Below are positions 1 through 12,424 of a stretch of DNA of 60,434 bases, one piece after another. The position numbers and the translations under genes were made by a program. Within the stretch, counting starts at the first letter, position 1, and each line of letters begins with the position of its first letter. The notes beneath the pieces were generated by a model. The model worked only from the letters and a program-made list of their open reading frames with translations. It did not search any database and was not told the DNA's origin. Source of the DNA: Chlorobiaceae bacterium (GTDB lineage: Bacteria > Bacteroidota > Chlorobiia > Chlorobiales > Chlorobiaceae); the NCBI GenBank assembly GCA_013334565.1, contig JAAXXI010000009.1, positions 1-60,434 of the forward strand, read 5' to 3'.

Positions 1-12
1 TCTGCAGGCAGG

Positions 13-2887
<2,875 letters not shown>

Positions 2888-3178
2888 TTATAAAATCAGC
2901 GGCGCTTCGAGGTCACGAGGCTCTTTCACCCCTTCATGTTCAACCCTGCCTTGCCAGTTCGATCCGAGAAAGTAAAAACGCAGACTATCATGCTTGCGAT
3001 CCATTTCATGCATCAAACTTGCTCGCAGTTTCACCCATTGAGCCGGATCAACATTGCATTCGAATACGGAATACTGGACACGCTGTCCGTAATTCTGACA
3101 GGTCTTGGCTATTCTTCGTAACCGCCGCCGCCCGGCGACCGTTTCAGAATTGACGTCATAGGCAACGAGAACCATCAT
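2888..3178 (-). CDS. cas2: CRISPR-associated endonuclease Cas2
   Basis: Small Cas2 protein of 96 residues; with Cas1 it forms the spacer-integration complex. The N-terminus MMVLVAYDV carries the conserved aspartate (D8) that ends the first ferredoxin-like strand. I chose the ATG at 3178 because GGAG lies 8 bases upstream; a longer reading frame from a TTG at 3196 has no such site and would overlap cas1. The gene follows cas1 by only a few bases and is the last cas gene before the leader. The sequence is typical of type I-C Cas2 and I see no defect. Confidence 0.96.
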   Translation of the reverse strand: MMVLVAYDVNSETVAGRRRLRRIAKTCQNYGQRVQYSVFECNVDPAQWVKLRASLMHEMDRKHDSLRFYFLGSNWQGRVEHEGVKEPRDLEAPLIL

Positions 3179-3182
3179 GCTT

Positions 3183-4214
3183 CTATCTCCAGACAAATGG
3201 CGGATAGGTGTCGATATCTCCTCTGATATACCGGGCCAGCAGCATTGCCTGCATGTGCCAAAGAAGTCCGACAGCCATTTTTTCTTTTACAAATGGATGC
3301 TCGATTTCTTCCTGCTTTCTTCTCTGATATGCGGTTATCAATGTTTTTCGTGCATCGTCCTTCAGCAAAACCGCTCCGGTTTCGGAAACGGTGAAATCAC
3401 CGGCTTGTATCTGTCCCCGATTGATCAATGACAAAGCCAGTCTGTCGGCGATATAGGAACGGAACTCTTCGAGCATATCAAGAGCAAGGCTTGGACGGCC
3501 AGGTCGATCTTTGTGCAGAAATCCCGCCGCCGGGTCAAGCCCACATGATTCAAGCGCCGAACGGATATCATGCGTCAGAAGAGTGTACAGGAACGAAAGC
3601 AGGCAATTTATCCGGTCAACCGGCGGCCGCCTGTTCCGTCCGTTGAACCTCAGCAGTGGATCGGAAACGGTAATACACTGATCGAAAACCTCGAAATACA
3701 CTTTTCCGGCCTCACCTTCGATTCCCCTGATTATTTCCTGGTCGGTTTCATTTTCAAGTCGCTTCACGCAACTGGCAAGCGATTTCTGGGCGTAACGCAT
3801 CTTTACACCATCGACTTTTTCAGGGTGATCGCGCAACGCCCGCGCAAGGGTGACTCGGCTGTTGCCGATTTTTCCGATAATAAACGACCGGGCAAGTATG
3901 GCCGACTGCTGATAATTGTCGGCGAAACGGTATTGTGAACGCCTGAGCAGAATATTGCCTTTCGTCGGTCCCTGAAGCTGGCAGAGAAACCGGCCATATT
4001 CTGTCATGAAGGTTACCGTTACACCATTTTCCGCGCAATGACCAAGGAGAAATGGACTGCAGGTTACCTGACCAAAACAGAGGATGCCGTCGAGCATATG
4101 AATAGGGAGCCTGACTTTTTCATCCCTCTCGATCCTGATGACCGCACATTCACCCTCTTTTGACAAATAGGAGCCTTGTGTCGTTACAAAGAGCGTGTTG
4201 AGCAGTTTCTTCAC
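3183..4214 (-). CDS. cas1: CRISPR-associated endonuclease Cas1 (type I-C)
   Basis: The 343-residue Cas1 integrase joins new spacers to the leader end of the array together with Cas2. The metal-binding residues are visible: E166 in GIEGEAGKVYF, H234 in GFLHKDRPGR, and D246 and E249 in LALDMLEEFR. The N-terminal beta-sandwich domain spans roughly residues 1-95 and the helical catalytic domain follows. The length is normal for the I-C subtype. The start ATG overlaps the cas4 stop by four bases (ATGA), so translation is probably coupled. Everything needed for adaptation appears intact. Confidence 0.97.
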   Translation of the reverse strand: MKKLLNTLFVTTQGSYLSKEGECAVIRIERDEKVRLPIHMLDGILCFGQVTCSPFLLGHCAENGVTVTFMTEYGRFLCQLQGPTKGNILLRRSQYRFADNYQQSAILARSFIIGKIGNSRVTLARALRDHPEKVDGVKMRYAQKSLASCVKRLENETDQEIIRGIEGEAGKVYFEVFDQCITVSDPLLRFNGRNRRPPVDRINCLLSFLYTLLTHDIRSALESCGLDPAAGFLHKDRPGRPSLALDMLEEFRSYIADRLALSLINRGQIQAGDFTVSETGAVLLKDDARKTLITAYQRRKQEEIEHPFVKEKMAVGLLWHMQAMLLARYIRGDIDTYPPFVWR

Positions 4215-4858
4215 AGCACCTCCTCTTCCGACAATTCATGGAACAGGGTATGCACATAATTACGTGCCGACCGGCTTCGAACGACAATTTCGGGCAGGCA
4301 AAGTTCCTGAAGTGAGCACTGATTGCATTTCGGACCGGGTTCCGGCGGTGGAGTAATACCGATCCTGAACAGTTCATGTACGGCTTCTGCTACGGCTATG
4401 GTTTTTTGTCGTAATATGGTGTCGAAAACCACATCAAACCGGTGCCTTGTCTGACCGTAAAACAACGCTCCGGCAGGAATGGTCTTTCCAAGCATCTCTT
4501 CGAGGCAGATCGCCTGGGCACAGAGCTGTACCTTGTCAGCATCGTGTTTTTTTTGCCTGCCCCGTTTGTACTCCACAGGAAAAGGCTCTTCATGATCATT
4601 TCGCTTATGCCACTCCACGACATCCGCAATTCCCGAGGCACCCAAGACAACGCTTCGCAATGGAACACTCCTCGTTATCCGGATACCCGGTTTGTATGAC
4701 GTTTCGCCATCATCAACCCGCTCATGCATCTCCCGTCCTTCAGCGGTGTAGCTGTTCTCCGCCCATACCTGCTCGATGTGGATCAACGCGCACTGCCGGG
4801 GGCAATACACGTAATGCTGCAATGCCGACAGCGCTATGAACTCGGATTCCAGGTACAT
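4211..4858 (-). CDS. cas4: CRISPR-associated exonuclease Cas4
   Basis: This is a 215-residue RecB-family nuclease that, in type I-C systems, trims prespacers and helps select PAM-flanked DNA for Cas1-Cas2. Nuclease residues are visible: H45, D79 in SGIADVVEW, and E96/K98 in PVEYKRG. The Fe-S cluster cysteines are an N-terminal Cys (C19 or C23 in YCPRQC) and C178, C181 and C187 near the C-terminus. It sits 10 bases after cas7 and overlaps cas1 by four. The protein looks complete. Confidence 0.96.
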   Translation of the reverse strand: MYLESEFIALSALQHYVYCPRQCALIHIEQVWAENSYTAEGREMHERVDDGETSYKPGIRITRSVPLRSVVLGASGIADVVEWHKRNDHEEPFPVEYKRGRQKKHDADKVQLCAQAICLEEMLGKTIPAGALFYGQTRHRFDVVFDTILRQKTIAVAEAVHELFRIGITPPPEPGPKCNQCSLQELCLPEIVVRSRSARNYVHTLFHELSEEEVL

Positions 4859-4868
4859 TGACTAATAC

Positions 4869-5753
4869 TTAAAACCCATCAATGATTTCTGGTTCTAATC
4901 CCTTCAAATTGTCCAGACCAAAATCACCACCCGGATTGATGTTCAATGAACTGTGAACTCTGGCAGAAGAATATTGGCCCGGTTTACAGTTATGTTTCCA
5001 CCATATAACTTTTAATACTGCCATACTCCCAGCAGGGCGGGCGGAAGATTCATCGTTTTCAAACAATCGTGGTAGAACCTCCTTGATTATATCAGCATCA
5101 TTATCTGAGAAACCGGTTCTCTCAGCTAACTGTGGATTCATGCTTCCATAGAAAACATAGATACCCTTATCAATCCGATGTTTCATTCCCATCGTGTCGG
5201 AACCACGTTTTGAACCATCACCCTCACCACTCACGCTTTTGGTAATCTGTATACTTGTTATTTCAACAGGTTCCACGCTGAATGCCGATTGAACCGTGAC
5301 TGGCCCACGAATTCCAATAGATATTCCGGTATCACCGTCACTACTTGCACCCTCTTCAGCTTTTTTACTACTTTTTTTCACATTTTTAAGTGCAAATAAT
5401 TGGCCAAATGCTCGAACATCAATCCATTTTTCACAAGCCAGTTTGGCTGTTTGATCTGAACCAAGTTTACTTCCCAAAACAGTTTCAGCTCTTGCCCGAA
5501 GACTCTTTGCTCCATCTTCATTCCTGTCATCAGACTGCACAAAAATCATGTTTCCGTCATCCTGTTTGCCATTTGCAAGCCAACGCTCAAGTAGTCTATC
5601 ACGGACTTTTCTTTTGATGCAAACATCTGAAATTTCACCAAAATTTGAGTAATCAGTACGCGGACGATTACCGTTGAGAGGATCTCCATTCGGATTGGCG
5701 TTTCGGACACGCAGGATAACAGCAAAATCAACTTTGTTTTGGAGGATGCCCAT
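4869..5753 (-). CDS. cas7: Type I-C Cascade backbone protein Cas7 (Csd2)
   Basis: A 294-residue Cas7/Csd2 subunit. Several copies line the crRNA and form the backbone of the type I-C surveillance complex. The N-terminus shows the family pattern, with a RAMP strand (VDFAVILRVRNANPNGDP) followed by NRPRTD and the IKRKVRDR helix. The gene starts one base after the cas8c stop, which implies coupled translation and fits the high Cas7 stoichiometry only if this gene is translated more strongly. No disruption is seen. Confidence 0.95.
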   Translation of the reverse strand: MGILQNKVDFAVILRVRNANPNGDPLNGNRPRTDYSNFGEISDVCIKRKVRDRLLERWLANGKQDDGNMIFVQSDDRNEDGAKSLRARAETVLGSKLGSDQTAKLACEKWIDVRAFGQLFALKNVKKSSKKAEEGASSDGDTGISIGIRGPVTVQSAFSVEPVEITSIQITKSVSGEGDGSKRGSDTMGMKHRIDKGIYVFYGSMNPQLAERTGFSDNDADIIKEVLPRLFENDESSARPAGSMAVLKVIWWKHNCKPGQYSSARVHSSLNINPGGDFGLDNLKGLEPEIIDGF

Positions 5754-5754
5754 T

Positions 5755-7701
5755 TTATTCTCCTTGGTTTAGATCAGTTGTTGAATTAAAAATTTGGCTA
5801 TCATGATCTGAGCTGTCTCGTTCAGAGGATTTTGATGAAAATAATGCATGGCGCTGACAATGATATCCCAATAAAAATTCGCCGGATAACGGGCGATCTT
5901 TCTCCTTGCTATAATCTCCAGTACAAAAAGCGCACATCACCTCATCGAGTAATCGCTCTCTATTTTTCAGAAAACCCATTGTTTTTTCTGAAGAGTGAAG
6001 TCGCGTCTTGTAGGGAATTAATGCTAACTCGATGGTTCTCCATGTAGAAAAAGGGCGATCAGCAAAGCGCTGCATCAATCTTGCAGCCGTTGTTTCGCGT
6101 CCCTCTCCCGCCATCTTAAGGGCATAGTTTTCAATGTTATCAGCAATCGCTAATAATCTGCCATAGAGATAATCTGTAGTGTTTCTTTCAGTTTCCAGTT
6201 TCATTTGATATTGTTTTTCGTTGTAAAAACCTCTATAAACGGCGCATGCAATTCCAAGAGTTTTTTCCCAATCCCATGTTTTCAATCCCTGACGGTTACA
6301 TGCTCTTCTGAAAACAGATTCGACAAGATCACGTGGTATGCGCTGGGAATCTACGATACAAGGAAGCAATCGCTCAACTGTAGATTTACGTAGTTTTTTG
6401 TCCAAACGAGAGCCATAAGCAGCTTCTGCTATATCTTGTGGAGATGGAGCACCAAAAAAATGAATTTCCTTACTGTAAATTTGTAGCCAAGCATTTTGAT
6501 CATGCCACGATTGAAGTCGTTGAAGAAATTCAGAGCCGTTCAACTCTCGATAAAAGGTGATAGCCATTCTGCCTGGGGTGGCTGAGTCAAGTCCCATAAC
6601 AATAATATCATCGGTATCGTCAAGTTGTGCCCTGTAACCTGCAATTACTTTACTTAAACGTAGGGCAAACGCCTGACCAATATCACTGACTGTATCAGCA
6701 GCATTGCTCTCTGAAAAAGTGTCTTCACTTCCTAAAAACAAATCATAAGAATTACAAAAGAGGTCAGGAACTGAATGCCCTCCAACTGCCCAAGAAACAA
6801 TAACTTGATCATCATTTCGATATGCCTGACGCTTGATAAGCCAGTGCAAAGCATTGTGCGCTTTCTGGGTGACTTCTCTACTGACTCCACAAGCTTGCTG
6901 TCCAGAATCGTCTGTAAAACGACCGCGAAAAGTATACCCGGACGAATCGTTTGCACTTATAAGTTTAGCTCCATCACCACCATAACGGATTCCTTTTGGA
7001 TGGTTTAAAGCTAATACTGCCTTTTCTCCTGTAACCATGCAAAAACCTTCTTCTTTATTAACACTTGCTTCATATTCAATCCATGCTTTCTGCAATGACT
7101 CATCGTTCCATACTGCAGAACAAGGGTTTTCAAGTTCTACAACATTCCATCGAATAAATGCATCGCCTTGATCCTTTTTTCCTTCTTTTGGCGTTAAGAG
7201 ACTAAAAATTTCATGACTCTTACTTGCATCTGTCCAACGAGTAAGCAACTTACCTGCTGTATCAACATGCAATAATTTCCCGTTCACAAGATCATTTACT
7301 ACTCTACCTTTACTTATGTAAGCAAGTACCGCTTTTGCTTTTGGATGTGAAAACTCCGATTCACACCATTCGGAAAGTTGTTTCTTATACTCTTCGAAAA
7401 ATGAAGGCTTTTGGCCTCCAAAATCAGTTGAATAATCTCCAGCGCAATACTGTACTTTATCGCACAAAGGATGAGGGGGTGGTTTGATACCACTTCTTCC
7501 AGCAGAATCCTCAGTTACTGGTAACAAGGTCGCCTCTTTCTTGACAATTTTTGCTCTTATGAAAGTACCTAGAATATCAATGGTAATTTCCAGGTGTGCT
7601 TGTTGAATCATATGACCAATCGGGATTAACCTTTCTGACCCTGGCGGCTCTTTTCCTAAACAGTTTTTATAAGTCTTGTACAATTCTTCCATCCAACTCA
7701 T
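5755..7701 (-). CDS. cas8c: Type I-C large subunit Cas8c (Csd1)
   Basis: The large subunit of the I-C Cascade, about 648 residues from the start used here; in this subtype it recognises the PAM and commonly carries an internal start that produces the small Cas11 subunit. The frame is open further upstream, but the ATG at 7701 (MSWMEELYKTY) has an excellent GGAGG site and follows cas5 directly, so the 45 upstream codons are rejected. Identification rests on position, length and the family-like N-terminus, plus the segment around TPGRMAITFYREL. I did not locate a Cas11 internal start with confidence. Confidence 0.93.
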   Translation of the reverse strand: MSWMEELYKTYKNCLGKEPPGSERLIPIGHMIQQAHLEITIDILGTFIRAKIVKKEATLLPVTEDSAGRSGIKPPPHPLCDKVQYCAGDYSTDFGGQKPSFFEEYKKQLSEWCESEFSHPKAKAVLAYISKGRVVNDLVNGKLLHVDTAGKLLTRWTDASKSHEIFSLLTPKEGKKDQGDAFIRWNVVELENPCSAVWNDESLQKAWIEYEASVNKEEGFCMVTGEKAVLALNHPKGIRYGGDGAKLISANDSSGYTFRGRFTDDSGQQACGVSREVTQKAHNALHWLIKRQAYRNDDQVIVSWAVGGHSVPDLFCNSYDLFLGSEDTFSESNAADTVSDIGQAFALRLSKVIAGYRAQLDDTDDIIVMGLDSATPGRMAITFYRELNGSEFLQRLQSWHDQNAWLQIYSKEIHFFGAPSPQDIAEAAYGSRLDKKLRKSTVERLLPCIVDSQRIPRDLVESVFRRACNRQGLKTWDWEKTLGIACAVYRGFYNEKQYQMKLETERNTTDYLYGRLLAIADNIENYALKMAGEGRETTAARLMQRFADRPFSTWRTIELALIPYKTRLHSSEKTMGFLKNRERLLDEVMCAFCTGDYSKEKDRPLSGEFLLGYHCQRHALFSSKSSERDSSDHDSQIFNSTTDLNQGE

Positions 7702-7702
7702 T

Positions 7703-8419
7703 TTAACCTCCCATTTCAGTGAGTTCTTCTTCAACACTTCGCCATTGATTTTTTCCAAACGATTTTGCATGCATTGGACGCACAAACTTCGATATGGAAC
7801 ATTTTTCAGGACGTTCGAAACGAATACAACCATCATTCATCACGGGGCGAAAAAAAAGTGCATGTAGTTCAGATAATCCAGTCTCATCGGGATAATCAAA
7901 ACTATGGAACATTAAACCGAAGGCCAATTGTCCTTCTCCATCATAAGGGCTCCTTCCGGAACCAAATTCGCAAGGCTCAACATATCCCTGACAATCCCGC
8001 GTACCCAGAAATATGTCCTGTCGTCCTCCACGCTCTAACATGCGTAGAGCAATAGCGTAATGTTTGCCATCTATTCGGTCCTTGGTTAATTCTGGACGGT
8101 GAAAATTCCATTCAAAGTGAGCTCGCACCTGGTATTCTACATCTGTGAGAAAGGTGTAGATTGAGAGGTCATTCCCTCCGCTACTGAACTTTAAAGGCTT
8201 TGTTCCTTTTGTTTGGGTGCGGATTCGTTTCATTAATCGCACCTCGTCAATAATCCAAATAATGGTTGGCTTCCAATAGATAGACTTGGCTATACCCTTC
8301 AATGATTCATATGTGGGAATATGATATGAACATTTCTCGCCTCCAATTCGTGTTATCGGATCGGTAAACAGGGCATAACGCCCCCAGACTTTAAATTCGA
8401 TACTATTTTTTTCAAACAT
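7703..8419 (-). CDS. cas5: Cas5 (Cas5d/Cas5c), pre-crRNA processing endonuclease
   Basis: This is the 238-residue Cas5 of type I-C, which replaces Cas6 and cuts the repeat hairpin to release crRNAs, then stays bound to the 5' handle. The catalytic triad known from Bacillus halodurans (Tyr-Lys-His) aligns here with Y48 in KSIYWKP and K119/H120 in DGKHYAIAL. The start overlaps the end of cas3 by eight bases and the stop runs into the cas8c ribosome binding site. No cas6 occurs in the locus, as expected for I-C. Confidence 0.95.
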   Translation of the reverse strand: MFEKNSIEFKVWGRYALFTDPITRIGGEKCSYHIPTYESLKGIAKSIYWKPTIIWIIDEVRLMKRIRTQTKGTKPLKFSSGGNDLSIYTFLTDVEYQVRAHFEWNFHRPELTKDRIDGKHYAIALRMLERGGRQDIFLGTRDCQGYVEPCEFGSGRSPYDGEGQLAFGLMFHSFDYPDETGLSELHALFFRPVMNDGCIRFERPEKCSISKFVRPMHAKSFGKNQWRSVEEELTEMGG

Positions 8420-10898
8420 CCCATACCTCCATTATCTCTTCAGGTTGTTCGATCAATCCATATTTAGAACTGTAATAACGCTTATCAGCAAGATACAGGA
8501 TTCCTGTGCCATCCTGTGTTTCTCTAACCACGCCAGCAAGAATCATCTCATTTAGTAGTTTTGGAAACACATTAACACTGAACTGTTGTGCCCTGCGCAG
8601 AACATTGAATCCGATTCCAGCAGGATGAATGGAACACAATTCATTTACTATAGATTGACCTTCCTCACCAAAGGGCACGACAATACCCTGATTAGGTGCA
8701 TCAATAGCTTTAAAAATCTTTGCTGCCATCATAAATGATTGTCGTAAATAGATCTCCGGAGCTTTACGATGAATTCTTTTATATTCTTCGAGTGAAAGGT
8801 TATTTACTGAAAGTAAGTTTAGCAGTGTATCTTCATGTCCAACTTCTTTTGAGGAAACCTTATAATCCATCTCAATTGCTCGCGAAAAAAAGTAATTTTC
8901 GTAAAACCACGCCATCGCTTCCGGACCAATACAGTTGTACCCGAACCTTTTAGGATCTTTTTCATAATCGTCGAGTACACGTTCCGCTTTGTCTCTACCA
9001 ATATTAATGTCCGGGAGCATACTTAGATTTTCTTTTTTGATATTGACAATATGAACACGCCCCAACTCTTTTCTTCGATTATGCCGATTACATCGGCCTG
9101 CAGCTTGAGCTATAGAGTCCAGACCTGCTATGACGCGGATAACTGAACCAAAATCAACATCTACTCCAGCTTCGATGAGTTGAGTGCTTATACAGATTGT
9201 AGGTTTTTGTTCATCAAGCTGATTTCTGACCTCGCCCAAGATCGACTTTCGGTGTGCCGGGCACATATTGGTGCTCAGATGATATACCTGACAACCATTT
9301 TGTATTGCGCATAATCGATAAAGCTCTTGAGCTGTTTTTTTGTTGTTCACGATTACCAGACAACTCCTTGCAACCAAAATTTCTGCTTGAGCCAATTCAG
9401 CAACTTCTTCAAGAAGCCAACCACCTGGTTTGCACTCATTCAATACTTCAACCCTTTTCAGATCATCGAAAAGTTGCCGCACATCAGGAATGATTTCACA
9501 ACCTGAATACAATTTTATAGCTCCCTTGTGAGTATCAACTCTGTTTAACAATGGCTGCGTCGCTGTACATAAAACCACCGAACTTCCACACTGCTCAACC
9601 AGAAAATTGATTGCATTGTTGAAAAGGTGAATACAATTAACTGGCAATGTTTGAATTTCATCAAATATTAAAACACTGTTTGCCAACTGGTGCATACGAC
9701 GCGCTCCCCGTGTACCGCTTCCAAAAAGTGTTTCCAGAAACTGAACATTTGTGGTAAAAACGACAGGAGCCTCCCAGTTTTCAGAAATTATCTTGCTACG
9801 CCATGTCTGCTGTTTTGGTGTCAGATTTGAATGATGTTCAAGCACTATGCTTCCGGGGTCCACTCCTTCTGGCTCTAAAATCTGCCGGGCGACCTGAGCG
9901 TTTTGGTCAATGATAGAAGTAAAAGGAATTATGTATATCACCCGATCCATCTTGTAAATCCTTGCGTGGTGTAACGCAAAACGAAGACTTGCAAGTGTTT
10001 TTCCGCCGCCTGTTGGGACTGTGAGTGTAAAGGTACCTCTATCTCTATTAGCTACATTCAGACAGTGTTCTGCAATTTCTCGGCGAAGCTGATCAATTGG
10101 ATATTCCTGTTTAAACTGGCTTAAATGCCCCTCAAGTCTTGATACTAAGCTATCCCATATTGCGGGACCTCGTCCTACCAGATACTTGACCCTCGCAGGA
10201 TACTCAAAACAGGCTGAATCAAATCGGTCAGCATCAATAAGACAGCTGAATAAAAATCGAACAAGTAGAGCTATTTGGTTTTGTATAACTGTATCGCTTT
10301 TATCTGAAGCAGACAGAATTATACTCCGAACTACCTTTTCAAATTCATTGAAAAATCCAGGATTATCAATTATCTCGTTTACATGATCAAGAATATGTTT
10401 ATCCGACTTTTTAATTACCTCTGAATAATGAGTGCGTTTATAATCTTTCTTCATCCGCTTTGTAAAGGTATCCTCAACAGGACTATTTATGCCTGAACTG
10501 AGACAATCGATCAAACCAGAGTGGTGAGAGGCAAGACATAATGCAAGAATTTGGCCGACCATTGCACCTAATTTTCCCCGCTTTGATAGTTCTTGCCAAA
10601 CAAACTGAGATGCTGCACTGGAATGGTCTATTCTTCCTTTAAGACCTTTTGCATCAACAAAATCCTCATCTTCATCAGGATTTAAGAGCCCTGTTGCAGA
10701 TTTAAGATAATTCTGAAATTCCGTACTAAATTTCCCAAGGTCGTGAAGCAGCCCAATCAATTCCCCATGCAATTGTAATCCTATTTTATTTGCATGTGAA
10801 CGTGATAGGTTTGCGACATTGTACAAATGTTCAACCAATAACTGGTTGCGATCACCCGTAACATGTGCAAAAGCAATAATTTTATTAACCTCTTCCAT
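8412..10898 (-). CDS. cas3: CRISPR-associated helicase/nuclease Cas3 (HD + SF2)
   Basis: This 828-residue effector unwinds and degrades DNA marked by Cascade. The N-terminal HD nuclease shows H24, the H52-D53 pair in LLHDLGKFS, H92, and HH at 125-126. The SF2 helicase has Walker A PTGGGKT (K300), the DEIQ box at 413-416, and a C-terminal motif VI (QAAGRCNRHNR). All key residues are present. An SD (GGAGAGG) supports the ATG at 10898, which lies 14 bases inside the end of the upstream WYL gene. Cas3 thus appears to be co-transcribed with that regulator. Confidence 0.96.
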   Translation of the reverse strand: MEEVNKIIAFAHVTGDRNQLLVEHLYNVANLSRSHANKIGLQLHGELIGLLHDLGKFSTEFQNYLKSATGLLNPDEDEDFVDAKGLKGRIDHSSAASQFVWQELSKRGKLGAMVGQILALCLASHHSGLIDCLSSGINSPVEDTFTKRMKKDYKRTHYSEVIKKSDKHILDHVNEIIDNPGFFNEFEKVVRSIILSASDKSDTVIQNQIALLVRFLFSCLIDADRFDSACFEYPARVKYLVGRGPAIWDSLVSRLEGHLSQFKQEYPIDQLRREIAEHCLNVANRDRGTFTLTVPTGGGKTLASLRFALHHARIYKMDRVIYIIPFTSIIDQNAQVARQILEPEGVDPGSIVLEHHSNLTPKQQTWRSKIISENWEAPVVFTTNVQFLETLFGSGTRGARRMHQLANSVLIFDEIQTLPVNCIHLFNNAINFLVEQCGSSVVLCTATQPLLNRVDTHKGAIKLYSGCEIIPDVRQLFDDLKRVEVLNECKPGGWLLEEVAELAQAEILVARSCLVIVNNKKTAQELYRLCAIQNGCQVYHLSTNMCPAHRKSILGEVRNQLDEQKPTICISTQLIEAGVDVDFGSVIRVIAGLDSIAQAAGRCNRHNRRKELGRVHIVNIKKENLSMLPDINIGRDKAERVLDDYEKDPKRFGYNCIGPEAMAWFYENYFFSRAIEMDYKVSSKEVGHEDTLLNLLSVNNLSLEEYKRIHRKAPEIYLRQSFMMAAKIFKAIDAPNQGIVVPFGEEGQSIVNELCSIHPAGIGFNVLRRAQQFSVNVFPKLLNEMILAGVVRETQDGTGILYLADKRYYSSKYGLIEQPEEIMEVWDV

Positions 10899-11865
10899 AC
10901 ACCTCTCCCATCTCCTTAACCTCCATCTTTACCATATCCCGCAGTTCTTCGGGTCCAAGGACTTCAGCCTGCGATCCATACTGCATGATCCAGCGTTTGA
11001 CCGCATCGAGCGCACCGACGCTCAGCGAAAGTATCAGTGAGCCGTCTTCATGCTCCTGTATTTTCTGCGTGGAGTGCCAGCGGCGTTCCCTGATCCATTG
11101 GGCCTGATAAGAAGAGAATCTGATGGTAATTTCGTATGTCGCTGGACCGACAGTCTGCTGGAAGGCTTTTGCAAGATATTCGCCGATGCTGAATGATTCC
11201 GGTATGGTAAAATGTTCTTCAGTAAGTACCAGCGTCAGAATACGGCTGATTGCAAAGGTTCTGCAGGCTTTGCGGTATTCACAGTAGCCAATGAGATACC
11301 AGATTCCGCTTGATTGATCGTAATGAAGACGATAGGGATGAACGATACGCTCGTTGACAACCTGTCTCGATGATGAATTATAGGTCATGGAAACTTTCCG
11401 CATGTTGCTCACAGCCTCTTCCAGTAGGGCAAACTTCTCCTGATCGATATGGCAAACCGGAACGGGATTATCGAACGAATAGATCTCGAACAGGCCTTTT
11501 CCTGAGCAGGAAACCGGCAGGTATTGCATGATTTTTTCAATCGCACGGCAAACCTCTTCGTAATACGGCGTCCCCTGGTATTGGGCAAGAACCCTCGTCG
11601 TTGCGGCAAGCGCCTCCAGTTCCTGCCGGTTGAGAAACAAGGACGGATCGAACTTCCAGGAATTTTTGTAGAAATAACCTTTTTTGCCGGGGTCATATTC
11701 GATAGGCGCATGAAGCATGTCACGCATAAAGTCGATATCCCGCTGGATGCTCTTGCTGCTGACATCAAAATAAAGTGCAATCCTTGAGCAGTTCGGATAG
11801 TTGTGGTTCCGAAGTTCGCGATCGATATGCTGCATACGTGCAAGCGGTGGCCTCGATTGTCTCAT
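10885..11865 (-). CDS. WYL-domain transcriptional regulator of the CRISPR-Cas operon
   Basis: A 326-residue regulator with an N-terminal helix-turn-helix (residues about 10-60, IALYFDVSSKSIQRDIDFM), a WYL domain with the literal motif GIWYLIGYC and a following FAISRI segment, and a WCX-like C-terminus. WYL proteins bind nucleic-acid-like ligands and often repress or activate phage-defence loci. It is the first gene of the cas operon and overlaps cas3 by 14 bases, so it probably controls its own transcription and that of all cas genes. A perfect inverted repeat (11920-11934) lies just upstream. The target is inferred from context. Confidence 0.9.
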   Translation of the reverse strand: MRQSRPPLARMQHIDRELRNHNYPNCSRIALYFDVSSKSIQRDIDFMRDMLHAPIEYDPGKKGYFYKNSWKFDPSLFLNRQELEALAATTRVLAQYQGTPYYEEVCRAIEKIMQYLPVSCSGKGLFEIYSFDNPVPVCHIDQEKFALLEEAVSNMRKVSMTYNSSSRQVVNERIVHPYRLHYDQSSGIWYLIGYCEYRKACRTFAISRILTLVLTEEHFTIPESFSIGEYLAKAFQQTVGPATYEITIRFSSYQAQWIRERRWHSTQKIQEHEDGSLILSLSVGALDAVKRWIMQYGSQAEVLGPEELRDMVKMEVKEMGEVYGRG

Positions 11866-12300
11866 TCCTGCATTTTTCTAACTTCAGGAGTTTTACTGAA
11901 CAACATAGTGAGGTACCTGGGACAAAAAGTGTCCGATACGAAAAAAAGTGCGGCAGTAACCGTGAAAATGAGGGAGTGAATGATGGATTTCATTCCGGTA
12001 CATCAGCGAGACCTCATAAGACATGGGTAACTGACGAAAATCCTAAAAGACAAACCGGCTTGTAAGGGAAACAGGGGACACGCAACCGGTAGCAAATATT
12101 TACAAAATAAACACATTACCAACAAGAACATTGCAGATGAATGCTTGCACTGGCAACTTTTTAAAATGTGATTTTTTTGGGGTGGAGCGGGTCGGGGGGA
12201 CCGGAAAGACGGGGACCTTTTATAGACGTAGACGGTTCATTACTGTGTCATCCAAAACCAAGAACTTGAATCAAAGCTCTCTCCAAAGCAATAAACACAA
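11866..12300. other. Intergenic region upstream of the cas operon
   Basis: About 435 bp without a convincing gene. Short open frames here have no family signature. It should hold the promoter of the leftward WYL-cas operon; the only structured element I see is the dyad at 11920-11934. A homopurine/G-rich patch occurs at about 12178-12215. Confidence 0.6.
11920..11934. promoter_or_regulatory. Candidate operator upstream of the cas operon
   Basis: A perfect inverted repeat GGACA-AAAAG-TGTCC sits 55-70 bases upstream of the first gene of the cas operon. It is the clearest dyad in the 435-bp non-coding stretch and is a plausible binding site for the WYL regulator. This is position-based inference. 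Confidence 0.35.
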
Positions 12301-12330
12301 AAGGCTTACAAGTATCGACCTGTAAGCCTT
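12301..12330 (-). terminator. Intrinsic terminator after tRNA-Lys
   Basis: A perfect 10-bp stem AAGGCTTACA/TGTAAGCCTT with a 10-base loop, followed on the - strand by a T-rich run. It lies ten bases beyond the tRNA 3' end and would end the secG-tRNA-Lys transcript. Confidence 0.75.
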
Positions 12331-12339
12331 TCTTTCATA

Positions 12340-12415
12340 TGGTGCACCCGCCAGGACTCGAACCTGGAACCCACTGATTAAGAGTCAGTTGCTCTACCGA
12401 TTGAGCCACGGGTGC
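12340..12415 (-). tRNA. tRNA-Lys (CTT)
   Basis: A 76-nt cloverleaf with a 7-bp acceptor stem (GCACCCG/CGGGTGC), D arm, and anticodon loop CTCTTAA giving anticodon CTT. It has a GGTTCGAGTCC T arm and an encoded CCA. It lies ten bases downstream of secG on the same strand, so the two may be co-transcribed. Confidence 0.96.
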
Positions 12416-12424
12416 AAAAGAGCG

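Noticed and set aside
7702..7836. Extended N-terminus of cas8c
   Set aside because: The 45 extra codons overlap cas5 and a strong ribosome binding site supports the ATG at 7701.
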